NCBI RefSeq assembly: GCF_014845115.1
Contig: NZ_NKUI01000050.1
Location: 1-52,773, forward strand
Reading direction: 5' to 3'
DNA length: 52,773 nucleotides
DNA from: Methylorubrum zatmanii
GTDB lineage: Bacteria; Pseudomonadota; Alphaproteobacteria; Rhizobiales; Beijerinckiaceae
The notes beneath the pieces are model-generated. The model did no database searches, was not told the DNA's origin, and worked only from the letters and a program-made list of their open reading frames with translations. This document shows, piece after piece, positions 28,332 to 36,835 of the stretch (positions are counted from its first letter, which is position 1; each line of letters opens with the position of its first letter). Both the position numbers and the translations under genes were made by a program.

Positions 28332-28828
28332 CGCGTCGCTCTCAGTGAGGCGCGAGGGGATAGCCGACCCGGTCCCTGCGGGCCAGGGATTGCCGCGCAA
28401 CTTCCCCGAGGGATGCCCCGAGGCGTCGGCTCCCAAGGGCGGGCATCCCGTCGGTCCGCGGTGACCATCAAGCCCTGCGCGGGCTCCATGGCGGCGCGCT
28501 CGCACGATGGAGTGCGCCCTGTTTGGATAGGTGACGAGCCGGTGCACGTGGCCATCCTCGCCCGGCACTCGACAGCGAGAGAAGCTCGACGCCGTCCCGT
28601 TCGCCGAACCGGGTCACCTCGGCTGGCACATCAGCGTCGCGCAGCTCACCCCTGAAAGTGCGCGCGTGCCGATGCCGCAACCGGCCGATCGGGCGGTCGT
28701 CGCGGAAAGGGCTCATGCCCGCACTCGACCCACCTCATCGGGCGGTGTCAGGCGCCGGCGTCGCCGCCCGGATGCCCGACCATGCACCCGGCGCACCAGA
28801 CCGAATTCCTCTCGGCAAGCGAGCCTCG
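28332..28828. other. Gene-free stretch
   Basis: About 500 bases upstream of the 414 aa gene. Short ORFs in both directions lack ribosome sites and recognisable content. It presumably holds the promoter of the minus-strand gene; I see nothing else. Confidence 0.4.
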
Positions 28829-29101
28829 CTATGCGCATCCACGGCGCGCCAACTCGCCGCGGTAGCCGCCGGCATATTGGCCCTTGCCATCCGGCCTGCA
28901 GCGGCTCCGAACATCGCTCCTTCGCTGTGTCGGCAGAAGGCTCCCGGTCGGGGTGCTGACCGACACTCCCAGACGCCGCTCCATCCCCGCACGCGGGCCC
29001 CCTGCCTGTTGCCCACTGGCATTGTACGGGGCACCCCCTTGCGCGAGGGCCGACGCGTAAAGAGCGGCGCTCGCAGCAGCGGCAAACAGGATCGTTTTCA
29101 T
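28829..29101 (-). CDS. Small exported hypothetical protein (90 aa)
   Basis: ATG 29101 with GGAGG five bases upstream. A clear signal peptide (MKTILFAAAASAALYASALA, cleavage near AQG) is followed by a short Gly/Pro-rich mature part and then an Arg-rich end. Small secreted proteins of this style are frequent in Methylobacterium. The final 30 residues look out of character and may result from a frameshift. Function unknown. Confidence 0.6.
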   Translation of the reverse strand: MKTILFAAAASAALYASALAQGGAPYNASGQQAGGPRAGMERRLGVSVSTPTGSLLPTQRRSDVRSRCRPDGKGQYAGGYRGELARRGCA

Positions 29102-29898
29102 ATTCACCTCCGCAATCGACGATGGGGCGCGTACGTCTCGCCGTTTTCTTTGGATTTCGTCCCGCGGATCGCGGTGGTTACACGTCCGCGGATGTCCATG
29201 GCTTGTGACCGCGCGTGGCGTCCGATGCCGTGGGCGTTCCGCCGCTCCCGAGCGAGGCGGAGCGATGATGCCGGACGAAGCGACGGTAGCGGTCGATCAG
29301 CCCGGCCCTTGGCTTCGCCCCCCGTCCGCGCCTTCGCCACCACGGTGGCGGCTCTACGATCGCCAGGCCAGCGCTCTCGCCCACTGGGCGGGGCTCGCCG
29401 CCCGGGGCTTGGAACGGCCGATCCGGCGTGGGCCGGCGGGCCAAGCTATCGCGAAAGCTTGTCCCGATTTCCGGCCTCGCCGAAGGAACGCTCTCAACAC
29501 AATTTGTCCTGACTTCCCGGGAAGCCTGTCCTTCGAGCGAGCCCGGCTGCCGGACCATGTCTGGGCGTGGCCCGCGGACGGGCGACGCTCGATGGGCGTG
29601 GACGTCCTATCAGCTCCGGCGCCGCCCCTTCCCGGGAGGGCCGACCCGGACGGCCTGCCGTGACCGGCCCCGCTCGGCGCCCGCCCCGAGGTCCGCCCCG
29701 GAGCCCGGCGAAGGGCCCGCCTGCCGTCGGCTCTTCCGCCTCATCCGCCGGCGTCGCGGCACTTCGCGCCGTGCCGCCGAGATCGGCCTCGACACCACCT
29801 CGCTCAGGGGCCGCCCGACGCTCCGGGCGCCTCGCCGCCCGGAGCGCGCCGCCCCGGAAAACGGTCCCGCGGGCCCGAGCGATCACGGCGTCGGCAGG
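29102..29898. other. Gene-free stretch before the ubiquitin-like operon's 3' end
   Basis: About 800 bases. It includes one copy of the two-part dispersed repeat (29,453-29,515) and a very GC-rich segment 29,560-29,890 with no convincing ORF or terminator. Confidence 0.45.
29453..29515 (+). repeat. Copy of the dispersed two-part repeat
   Basis: Left half GAAAGCTTGTCCCGATTT and right half CTCAACACAATTTGTCCTGA start about 40 bases apart, the same arrangement as the copy at 25,141. A further left-half-like GAAGCCTGTCCTT follows at about 29,520. Confidence 0.65.
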
Positions 29899-31266
29899 TC
29901 ACCCCGCCGCGTTCCGGCCCCAGAGGTGCTCGGCCGCCGCGTCCGATTCGGGCTTGGAGCAGAACTCGCAGTGCGGATCGCGCGCCCGCCGCAGCCGGCG
30001 CCGCCCGATGGGGGCCTTCCAGGGATCGACGGCCCAATAGTTGGTCGCCGCCGCCCCCGCGTTCGAGCGCAGAAGTTCGACCACCAGCAAGGCGCCGGCC
30101 ATGCTCGACACGAACGCGAACGGGGCGAGCACCTGCCTGCCTTCCGGTGTCAGCAGTGTCTGTGCGGCGCAGAGCTGCTTGAAGAGGCTGTCATAGGCCG
30201 TGCCCACGATCCCCGCGGGATCGATCTGGGGATGGGCCCGATGGATCCGCCCGGCGGCCTCGGCCGAGATGAAACCCTCCCTGACCGCGGCGAGGTCGAC
30301 GCCCAGCCCATCCGCGATCGAGCGCTCCCGCGCGTGCTCGTCGGGAACGTGACGGTAGATGCAGGCCATGCAGGCATCCTGCGTGGGCTGCCGGTGCGAG
30401 TGCACGACGACGCCGCGCACGTCGGTCGTGGACGCGTCGAGGACCCGGCCCGGAAGCTCCTTCTGGATCCCGCGCCGCGCGCGCCTGCTGTCGACCGTGA
30501 CGATGGCCGTGGCGGGCGGCCCCGCGGATTTGCAATAGGCCGAGAAGTCCTGGACGAGTGGTTCGAACGCGAGCTCGGGGAAGTCGGCCGCGGCGCGCTC
30601 GGCGAGCGCGACGGCCTTGTCGCGGCCGACATCCTCGTCGCCCAGGTAGAGGCAGCGGTTGGGATTGCCTGAGCCTACCGTTTTCGGGTCGACGATGCGG
30701 AGGCGGCCGACGGCGCGCAGGTGGCGCAGGGCGCGAACGAAGCCGTGGGCCACGGCGCCGGCGCCGACGAGCACGGCGTCCGAGAGATCGACGGTCGTCG
30801 CGAGCGCCGCGTCCGGCACGCCGAGCTGGTCGAAGTCCAGCCGGAGCGGGTAGGCGACGGCCGGAAGTGCCGGGTCGTCGAGCAGCATCCGCAGGGTCGC
30901 GGCGGCCGCCGGGCATGCGGCGACGGCGGCCAGCAGGGGATGGGGCGGCGGGCCGCCCGTCCGCCCGACGGGGCGGACATCGACGGTGGCGCCGCCGGCG
31001 TCGATGGCGGCGTGCAGCCGGGGCAGGTCCGTCCGCGCGGCCGCCTCGCCGATGACGAGTTCGAGCTGCGCCTCCTCGGCCGGCGAGGTCACCACGCCGA
31101 CGGTCCGCGCGAGCAGGGCCGCCACTTCCGCCGCCCAGGCGGCGTCCGCGCCGCCGGGAGGAGCGGTGACCAGAACCGCCCGGTTGAGGCGCTCGGACGC
31201 GTCGTCCTCGTCGCTTCCGAGGATGGCGGCCAGCATCCGGGCGTTCTCTTGGGCGGGCGTGATCAT
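29899..31266 (-). CDS. ThiF/E1-like enzyme of a ubiquitin-like system
   Basis: 455 aa. Residues 1 to about 155 are an extension of unknown role. The adenylation domain follows: VGAGAVAHG (Rossmann Gly at 168-170), IVDPKTV with D193 for ATP/metal, the N-x-x-R element around N201-R204 in SGNPNRCLY, and GRDKA with D216-K217. Two Cys pairs (C299/C302 and C433/C436) probably bind zinc, as in MoeB/ThiF. E1-like enzymes adenylate a ubiquitin-like C-terminus and pass it to a thiol. The start overlaps the JAB stop (ATGA). It is last in the operon; no clear terminator follows. Confidence 0.88.
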   Translation of the reverse strand: MITPAQENARMLAAILGSDEDDASERLNRAVLVTAPPGGADAAWAAEVAALLARTVGVVTSPAEEAQLELVIGEAAARTDLPRLHAAIDAGGATVDVRPVGRTGGPPPHPLLAAVAACPAAAATLRMLLDDPALPAVAYPLRLDFDQLGVPDAALATTVDLSDAVLVGAGAVAHGFVRALRHLRAVGRLRIVDPKTVGSGNPNRCLYLGDEDVGRDKAVALAERAAADFPELAFEPLVQDFSAYCKSAGPPATAIVTVDSRRARRGIQKELPGRVLDASTTDVRGVVVHSHRQPTQDACMACIYRHVPDEHARERSIADGLGVDLAAVREGFISAEAAGRIHRAHPQIDPAGIVGTAYDSLFKQLCAAQTLLTPEGRQVLAPFAFVSSMAGALLVVELLRSNAGAAATNYWAVDPWKAPIGRRRLRRARDPHCEFCSKPESDAAAEHLWGRNAAG

Positions 31267-31733
31267 GGCGTCACCTCGATGCGGATGCGCTCGCCCGGCC
31301 GGCGCACATGCTCCCACAGTCCAGCGTCCGAGAGCTCGTAGACCATCGCCTCCTCCAGGAAGGTCCCGGGCGTCGCCGTCGCGGCGAAGCGCGGCAGCAC
31401 CAGGGAGAGGGCCCCGCGATGCCGGACGATGGCCCAGGCGTCGTCCGCCTCGGAATGGAACGCCCTGCCCGGATGGGTATGGACCTGGGCGACGATCTTG
31501 AGACGGTGGGCGCGAAGGTGCCCCATCAGCGCGCGCATGCTCGCGGGCGGCAGGTGGAAGTAGTCCTCGGCGGTGGCCTGCTCGGGTTCGTAGACCTCCT
31601 GCACGGGCGTCGGCGCCGCCGAGGCCGAGCGCGCGAGCCAGAGCACGGCGCGCTCCTCGCCGCGCCGCCCCCCGACGCGGAGGCGGTCGAGGGTTTCCGC
31701 GAGGATGGCGGCGGTGCAAGCGACGGCTGTCAT
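31263..31733 (-). CDS. JAB/JAMM (Mov34/MPN) metalloprotease of a ubiquitin-like system
   Basis: 156 aa. The JAMM signature is complete: E26 or E27 in the first strand (GEERAVLWL), then H85-T-H87-P, S94 and D97 in HTHPGRAFHSEADD. Enzymes of this class cut after the C-terminal Gly of ubiquitin-like proteins, either maturing precursors or removing conjugates. ATGA overlaps join it to the E2-like gene upstream and the E1-like gene downstream, so the three should be made together. Length and motif spacing are normal for a stand-alone bacterial JAB. Confidence 0.9.
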   Translation of the reverse strand: MTAVACTAAILAETLDRLRVGGRRGEERAVLWLARSASAAPTPVQEVYEPEQATAEDYFHLPPASMRALMGHLRAHRLKIVAQVHTHPGRAFHSEADDAWAIVRHRGALSLVLPRFAATATPGTFLEEAMVYELSDAGLWEHVRRPGERIRIEVTP

Positions 31734-32167
31734 CCGACCGCCCTCTTCCAGCAGCGCCAGATCTGGTCGAGGATGCCGAGCAGATCCAGGCCGGACTGGC
31801 CGCGGTAACCGTCCCACCGCTCGCCGACATGGCTGAAGTGGGTGTGGTACTCGCGCGTTCCGCGCATGCAGACGAACATGCGGCCGGTCACGGGATGGGG
31901 ACTGGGGTGGAAGATGCCGCCGGCCCCGGGGGGAGCCTGCGAGAGGTGTTGCCCGGCGGCGTCGAGCAGTTCGACCGACGGGGGGAGGTCGTCCCAATCG
32001 ACGCAGGTGAAACGGAGCCTCAGGGGCGCGGCGGTCGGATGCCCGAGGATCACGTCGAGCACGGGATACTCCGCCTGAAGGACCGTCCAGTTGCGGTGGG
32101 CCGCGGTTCGGGAATCGAGGCGGCGCACGTCGCGCTCGAACGCGGCCCGGGAGAGCAGCTCAAGCAC
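31730..32167 (-). CDS. E2/UBC-superfamily protein linked to multiubiquitin
   Basis: 145 aa from GTG 32167. The GTG lies within the last bases of the multiubiquitin gene (GTGCTTGA) and has GGTGGGGG upstream. The fold order fits bacterial E2-like proteins: an N-terminal helix, strands around LRLRFTCVDWDD, an HPSPHPVTGRMFVC strand-turn, then the C-terminal helix LLGILDQIWRCW. C100 in FVCMRG is the best candidate for the thiol carrier. The THFSHVGERWDGYRG stretch is rich in His and may bind metal. Family placement (Prok-E2 type found with multiubiquitin genes) is from memory of motifs. Confidence 0.8.
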   Translation of the reverse strand: MLELLSRAAFERDVRRLDSRTAAHRNWTVLQAEYPVLDVILGHPTAAPLRLRFTCVDWDDLPPSVELLDAAGQHLSQAPPGAGGIFHPSPHPVTGRMFVCMRGTREYHTHFSHVGERWDGYRGQSGLDLLGILDQIWRCWKRAVG

Positions 32168-32876
32168 GGGCGCCCCCACCGCCCTCGCGGGGCCCCCACT
32201 CGATCTCGACCTCGCCGGAGAGCCCGTTCCCGGCAAAGGAGGCGGACGGATCGATGTCGCGGTTGCCGACGGTCGTGATCCACGTCGCGGTGTCGCCGAG
32301 CTCCAGCTTGCGCGCGGCGCGGACCAGCACGTCCGCGACCGGCGTCGTCGCGGGAACCCGCACCGCCCCCTCGGCCGGGAAAACGCCGCTCGTGGTGAAC
32401 ACGGTCACCAGCACGAAGTCCGGCCGTTGCGCGCGCCGCGAGACGATGTGCTCGACGCCGCGAGTCTCGAACGACACCGCGCCGCCGGGCCGCAGGATCT
32501 TGTCGGGCTCGTCCTCGCGCTCCAGCACGAGGTCGTGGCCTGCCGGGACGTGCAGGATGGCGAGGAGCTCGTCGACCTCGATCCGGCCGTCACCCCAGAC
32601 CTGGCCGACCTCGTCCACCGTGAAGGAGAAGCTGCGGTCGCTGCGGAAGCCGCGAAACGCGCCGCCTTCCTCGGCGACGAGGTCGACCTTGTCGTCCGTG
32701 CCCACGAGGTGGGTGCGGCCGCCCCGGACCAGGATGAGCTGGTGCTCGCTCGCGGGCAAGAGGCCGGCCCTGGTGAGGACCTCACGCCCGGTGACCTCGC
32801 CGTCGTCGAAGCGAACCGGGGTGCCGTTCACCGGGAACACGAAGCTGCGGGCCCGCGCGTTATCCATAACCTTCAT
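32160..32876 (-). CDS. Multiubiquitin-domain protein (three ubiquitin-like repeats)
   Basis: 238 aa from ATG 32876, with GGAG six bases upstream. Three beta-grasp-like units follow in series. Unit 1 (about 8-75) has FVFPVNGTPVRF and GREVLTRAGL. Unit 2 (about 76-147) has FSFTVDEVGQVW and VDELLAILHVPAGHDLVL. Unit 3 (about 155-232) is more divergent, with VPATTPVADVLVRAARKLEL and EVEIEWGP. The protein ends GGGGARA: a Gly run then three residues, as in a ubiquitin precursor that a peptidase must trim. It is first in the operon and divergent from the Xre/RES genes. Such proteins are predicted modifiers or scaffolds for conjugation. Confidence 0.85.
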   Translation of the reverse strand: MKVMDNARARSFVFPVNGTPVRFDDGEVTGREVLTRAGLLPASEHQLILVRGGRTHLVGTDDKVDLVAEEGGAFRGFRSDRSFSFTVDEVGQVWGDGRIEVDELLAILHVPAGHDLVLEREDEPDKILRPGGAVSFETRGVEHIVSRRAQRPDFVLVTVFTTSGVFPAEGAVRVPATTPVADVLVRAARKLELGDTATWITTVGNRDIDPSASFAGNGLSGEVEIEWGPREGGGGARA

Positions 32877-32921
32877 CCTCGTCTCCACCTGCTGGCGCGC
32901 GCCGACGTTCCCGTACACACT

Positions 32922-33008
32922 CTTGACGGACGACGGACTTGGACTAAAAGACGCTTTCAGTCTCGGCTGGGACTGTATGTATCTGGACTAGGTCGGCCGT
33001 CAAGTCCG
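32922..33008. promoter_or_regulatory. Divergent control region with nested inverted repeats
   Basis: Located between the multiubiquitin operon and the Xre/RES operon. CTTGACGG (32,922) pairs with CCGTCAAG (32,997), and CGGACTTG (32,934) pairs with CAAGTCCG (33,001). GGACT also recurs several times between them. This resembles an operator bound by the adjacent Xre-type antitoxin, as toxin-antitoxin pairs usually self-repress. If so, the same protein may also affect the ubiquitin-like operon. Confidence 0.5.
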
Positions 33009-33030
33009 ATTCTGGACCAGGGAGGGGTTG

Positions 33031-33420
33031 ATGACGAATTCTGCCCACGGCGCCCGGAACGAGGCTGGGTCGTCGCGGCTCCCTGTGGAGCTCGAAGCGT
33101 TCTTCGCGATGGCCGACAGGTGGCACCTGAGCGCCGACGAGCAGATCGCGCTTCTCGGTTCGCCGGCGCGGTCGACGTTTTTCAAGTGGAAGAAGGAAGG
33201 GGGCAGCATCCCGCCGGACACGACGGAGCGGGTGTCTCACCTTCTCTCGATCTGGAAGGCGCTGCGCATCCTGTTTACCGTAGACGAGCGTGGGGACGAG
33301 TGGATCAGGGCGCCGAACGAGTATTTCGATGGGGCGAGCGCGCTCGACGTCATGCTCTCGGGGAAATTCGCGGACTTGTACAAGGTCCGCATCTACCTGG
33401 ATGCTCAGCGTGGCGGCTGA
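33031..33420 (+). CDS. Xre/MbcA/ParS-type antitoxin
   Basis: 129 aa from ATG 33031, with GGAGGGG four bases upstream. The N-terminal Xre-like HTH region is LSADEQIALLGSPARSTFFKWKK. The C-terminal toxin-binding domain is ERVSHLLSIWKALRILF and ends in FADLYKVRIYLDAQRGG. It fits the DUF2384 antitoxin family paired with RES toxins. The next gene starts inside it (20-base overlap), so toxin and antitoxin are co-translated. Probably binds the inverted repeats upstream. Confidence 0.88.
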   Translation: MTNSAHGARNEAGSSRLPVELEAFFAMADRWHLSADEQIALLGSPARSTFFKWKKEGGSIPPDTTERVSHLLSIWKALRILFTVDERGDEWIRAPNEYFDGASALDVMLSGKFADLYKVRIYLDAQRGG

Positions 33421-34123
33421 AGATTTTTCCCTGACGACGTGGAAGGGTGACGCGTTCCGCTTGATCCCGTCCCGGTTTCCGCCCGTGTCCGTCTATGACG
33501 GGCTCGTGGCCGACGGCAGGGTCGAGGCCCTCGTCGCGGTCGAGGACATCACGAACCCGCGCCTCCGCTCGATTGACCGCCTCGCGCGGCTCCGACCCGG
33601 GGTCCCGGCCGATGCCCCGAGGCTGCAGAACTGGAACCACGCGCCCTTCGCCTACGGCAACCCGGAGGGCAGCCGCTTCTTCGATCACCTGAGGCCGTGC
33701 CTGGAACTGGCTGCGGACCGCCAGACCGCGCTCGCCGTGTCGGTGGCGCGTCGCGAGAGGTTTCTCGCCCGGACCCGTGAGGCGCCCATCGGCCTCGACA
33801 TGCGCATGCTGCGGACGCCGGCCGAGGGACGCTTCGTGGACCTTCGCCACGTCCCGGCCGATCTCGACGCGAAGGCGTGCCGCGAGATCGGCGCCCGCGT
33901 ATCCTCCGAGGCCGACGGGGTTCTCTACCACCCTCCCGAGCGCTCAAGCGCGACGTGCCTGGCCGTGCTCAGGGCAAGCGTGCTCGGCCGCTCGATCCAG
34001 ACGGTGCACTACCGGTACGTCTGGACCGGCCGCCGCATCGCCCTCCTCTACGCGTTCGACGACGAGGGGCGCGAGGTCAGGCCAGAGACCCTGGGCGGCG
34101 AGGAGGACGTGCTCGCCGCCTGA
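33401..34123 (+). CDS. RES-domain toxin
   Basis: 240 aa. The conserved RES residues are visible: Arg in FRLIPSRFPP, Glu/Ser/Arg in NPEGSRFF, and Ser in PPERSSATCLAVL following GVLYHPP. RES toxins described so far consume NAD+ and stop growth. The start at 33401 overlaps the antitoxin gene by 20 bases. The C-terminal strand pair (VHYRYVWTGRRIALLYAF) is slightly longer than in minimal RES toxins. Confidence 0.85.
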   Translation: MLSVAAEDFSLTTWKGDAFRLIPSRFPPVSVYDGLVADGRVEALVAVEDITNPRLRSIDRLARLRPGVPADAPRLQNWNHAPFAYGNPEGSRFFDHLRPCLELAADRQTALAVSVARRERFLARTREAPIGLDMRMLRTPAEGRFVDLRHVPADLDAKACREIGARVSSEADGVLYHPPERSSATCLAVLRASVLGRSIQTVHYRYVWTGRRIALLYAFDDEGREVRPETLGGEEDVLAA

Positions 34124-34136
34124 GCTCCGCCGCGCC

Positions 34137-34481
34137 TCAGCGCAGCTCGCCTGCCGCCCAACCGTCCAGGCGGACGAACTCGTGGAACGTGCAGCCGCGA
34201 GCCTGGCAGACGACGCTCGGCAGGACCCGGCCCTCCGCCGTGACCGTGTGGTCCTTCAGCACGAGCGCGTGACCCTGCGAGCAGGTCATCTCGGCCTTGA
34301 AGCGCCTCACCGTCGACGGGTGGCAGGCCTTCCAGTGCAGCGGCGGCGGCCTGTCCCCACCGCCGTAGCGGCGGATCGTGACCTGTCGGTGCCGCGGTTC
34401 AACGGGACGTTCGGTTCGAGGCGCGTCGCCCGAACGGCCAAGCCAGAGACGGCGCAGGAGGGATCGGAGCCAGTCAAACAT
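34137..34481 (-). CDS. Small hypothetical protein with Cys/His pairs (114 aa)
   Basis: ATG 34481 (MFDWLRSLLRRLWLGRSGD). A short amphipathic N-terminus is followed by a basic linker, then CSQGHAL and CQARGCTFHE, which could form a small zinc site. Family not recognised. It is convergent with the RES toxin (13-base gap) and lies between the toxin-antitoxin pair and tniQ. Confidence 0.6.
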   Translation of the reverse strand: MFDWLRSLLRRLWLGRSGDAPRTERPVEPRHRQVTIRRYGGGDRPPPLHWKACHPSTVRRFKAEMTCSQGHALVLKDHTVTAEGRVLPSVVCQARGCTFHEFVRLDGWAAGELR

Positions 34482-34965
34482 GCGGTGTCACCAACATCCA
34501 CAAGGGCCGTGATTTCGCGAGCGTATGCCGTGCCCTGAGACCGGCCGAACGGTCGGGCACGCCGTCATTACACCATGCCGGCGCCCCCGACATCGTGAGG
34601 AGCCTGAACGCGGCGCAAGCTGGGGGCCATCGGTCCATCGCCGACAAGCAGGAGAGCCGGCGCTGGGGGGCCGAGCCCGTTCCCCGGCTGTAGGAGCACA
34701 ATGGGACGGACTTCGGCGCAGGACGCTTCCCGCGACGAGACCTCAAGCACGGGAGGGCTTCGGCGAGTATTGGGCCGGTCCCGCGATCTTGCAGCACGCT
34801 GCTGCGAAATTGCCTTGGGCCGCCATCCTCTTGCGTCTCTCGGGTTCCCGGGCGGCGGCCGCCGCGTCGCAGGACCCGGGCGCCCGGTGCGCCCGCCGCG
34901 GGCTCTCGGATGGGGCAGCCCCGCACGGTCCGCTCACGTATCCCGCCGCCGAGGCGCAACCTCCG
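34482..34965. other. Gene-free stretch between the small Cys/His gene and tniQ
   Basis: 484 bases. ORFs exist but lack ribosome sites or known motifs. I looked for transposon end repeats (TGT/ACA ends with repeated binding sites) and found none that convinced me. Confidence 0.4.
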
Positions 34966-36825
34966 TTAGAGCGGGCGCGCATGCGTCCTGGGAATGCGGC
35001 GCCGGAGGTCCCGCGGTACATCCTCCCGGGACCACACCGTCGTGACCTTACGGCCGGCGGTCGCGAAAACCGGCTTGATGCCGGCCCGGTCGAGGGCTTC
35101 CCGCACCCACCGAATGCCGGATCCGATGTCCCTGGCGAGGGCCCCCGTGGTTGCGTACTCGCTCTCGAAGGCCGCCAACGCATCCTCCGGGACGAGGATC
35201 TCCCCGCATGCGGTCGCGGTCCCGGTCAGCAGGCCTTGCCGGACGATCAGGCCGACGACGTCGGACGGCACCGTGATGCGCCGGCCGACCTCTGCGAGGG
35301 TGAGGCCGCCGCCCCCGCGGGACCGGCGCGCGGCCCTGATGTCCTCCGGGTCGAGGAGGAACCCCGCGAGGCCGGGCGCGTCCCGCAGGACCGCCCTGAC
35401 CCGGAGCTGTCCGGCCAAGATCATGGCGCAGGTGCCGCGCACGCCGTCGACCTTGCCGTGCTGGCTGGCGCGCGCGAGCGGCAGGAGGCCGGCGGGAGCG
35501 GCCTCGACGGTCGGCGCTGGGCCGCGGAGTCGGGCCAGCACGGCGTCGATGGCACCCCGGTCGAATACCTCGGCCTTGATGCCGGCGCGACGATGGATCT
35601 CGGCTGGCGGGACGATGCGGGCGGCCACCAGCATCCTGGCCTGTCGCTTGGCCAGCCCGAGCGCGGCGGGCAGGTCGTCCGCGCGGACCGCACGGTCGAG
35701 GAGCGCGCGGATCTCGGCGGCGGTCTCGCGGGTGATGCCGATGGGCGTGCCCCGCTTGGTCCGTTCCGGCCACGCACCCAGGGCCTTGACGTAGCCGGCG
35801 ACGAACTCCGGCCGGCGCCCGCACTGGGCCGCGATCTCGGCGAGGCTGACCAGGGGGACATCGGCATGCCGGATCACCACCGAGGTCTTGTGGACCGGAC
35901 CCCGTGCCGCGTGATGCGCGAAGAGGATCGCCCGCACCGCGTCACCGCTCCCTCCCGCCGGCAGTCGCTTCGCCCACAGGTACAGGTAGCCATAGACCTG
36001 TTCGGCGCCCCAGGCCCCGAGGCCGACATGGTCGGCTCCGGCCATCCCGTCGAGCAGGGCCTCGAAGGCGCGCGGCCAGTCCCGCGCGATGGCGAGGCCG
36101 GCCGAAAGCACCTCGGGATGGCGTTCCGCCGGAAACTTCGACAAGGCCCCGTCGGCGCCCCCGTGCCGGGCGACGCCCAGCCGCTCCATGGCGTCGCAAG
36201 CCTCTGCGAGCGTCAGCCCGTCGAGAATGGGGACCTCCGTCCTCGGCATGCCGCCGAGGCGGCCGACCACGTAGGCGTCCGCCAGGGTCGTGCCGGGCGC
36301 GACCTCGACGCCCTCGCAGGCCAGCAGGGGGTGGCCGTTCCTGCACCGGGTCAGCGAGCCGGCTTCCCAGGTGACGTCCACGCCGCAGGTCGGGCAAGCC
36401 GCGGCCAGCAGGACGTGATGCACCGGGCAGGTGCGGACGGCAGCCACGTCCCACCAGAAGCGCCGGTGAACGTTCCAATGGGCGTGACGTCCGGACCGCG
36501 GCCGGCGGAGGTCGTCGTCCCAGCAGCGCGGGCACCAGCGACGCGCGTTCGTCGTCCAGTCGTCCCGGTGGATCTCCTCGCCGGCGATCACGACCCTCCG
36601 CTTGGTGACCTCCGCCGGGGTCCATCGCAGGAAGGGCTCACCGTCACGGCCGAGCCGGTCCGCGAGGGGCTTGGCGGCGCGCCCCTGCAGGATGTCGCTC
36701 AAGGCATGGCCGGCGCTCCTCAGGCGTTCCCGGCTCCACGGCTCGCCATTGACGTCGAAGGCGCGCAGCAGGTGCGCCGCTGCGGATTCGCCCTCGACGA
36801 CGGGCGGGATGATGGTCAGTCGCAC
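34966..36825 (-). CDS. tniQ: TniQ/TnsD-family transposition target-selection protein
   Basis: 619 aa from GTG 36825, with GGAGG six bases upstream. The N-terminal TniQ domain (about 1-170) has zinc-ligand Cys/His in CPRCW, TCPVHHVLL and CPTCG, with Trp-rich WNVHRRFWWD. The remaining 450 residues are long for a Tn5053 TniQ (about 400 aa) and closer to TnsD size. They include several HTH-like stretches (SLAEIAAQCGRRPEFV and LTLAEVGRRITVPSDVV). TnsD/TniQ proteins bind a target site and recruit the ATPase. The C-terminal half presumably reads the target DNA. The stop of tniB lies 10 bases upstream. Confidence 0.87.
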   Translation of the reverse strand: MRLTIIPPVVEGESAAAHLLRAFDVNGEPWSRERLRSAGHALSDILQGRAAKPLADRLGRDGEPFLRWTPAEVTKRRVVIAGEEIHRDDWTTNARRWCPRCWDDDLRRPRSGRHAHWNVHRRFWWDVAAVRTCPVHHVLLAAACPTCGVDVTWEAGSLTRCRNGHPLLACEGVEVAPGTTLADAYVVGRLGGMPRTEVPILDGLTLAEACDAMERLGVARHGGADGALSKFPAERHPEVLSAGLAIARDWPRAFEALLDGMAGADHVGLGAWGAEQVYGYLYLWAKRLPAGGSGDAVRAILFAHHAARGPVHKTSVVIRHADVPLVSLAEIAAQCGRRPEFVAGYVKALGAWPERTKRGTPIGITRETAAEIRALLDRAVRADDLPAALGLAKRQARMLVAARIVPPAEIHRRAGIKAEVFDRGAIDAVLARLRGPAPTVEAAPAGLLPLARASQHGKVDGVRGTCAMILAGQLRVRAVLRDAPGLAGFLLDPEDIRAARRSRGGGGLTLAEVGRRITVPSDVVGLIVRQGLLTGTATACGEILVPEDALAAFESEYATTGALARDIGSGIRWVREALDRAGIKPVFATAGRKVTTVWSREDVPRDLRRRIPRTHARPL

Positions 36826-36835
36826 CGACGTCCTC

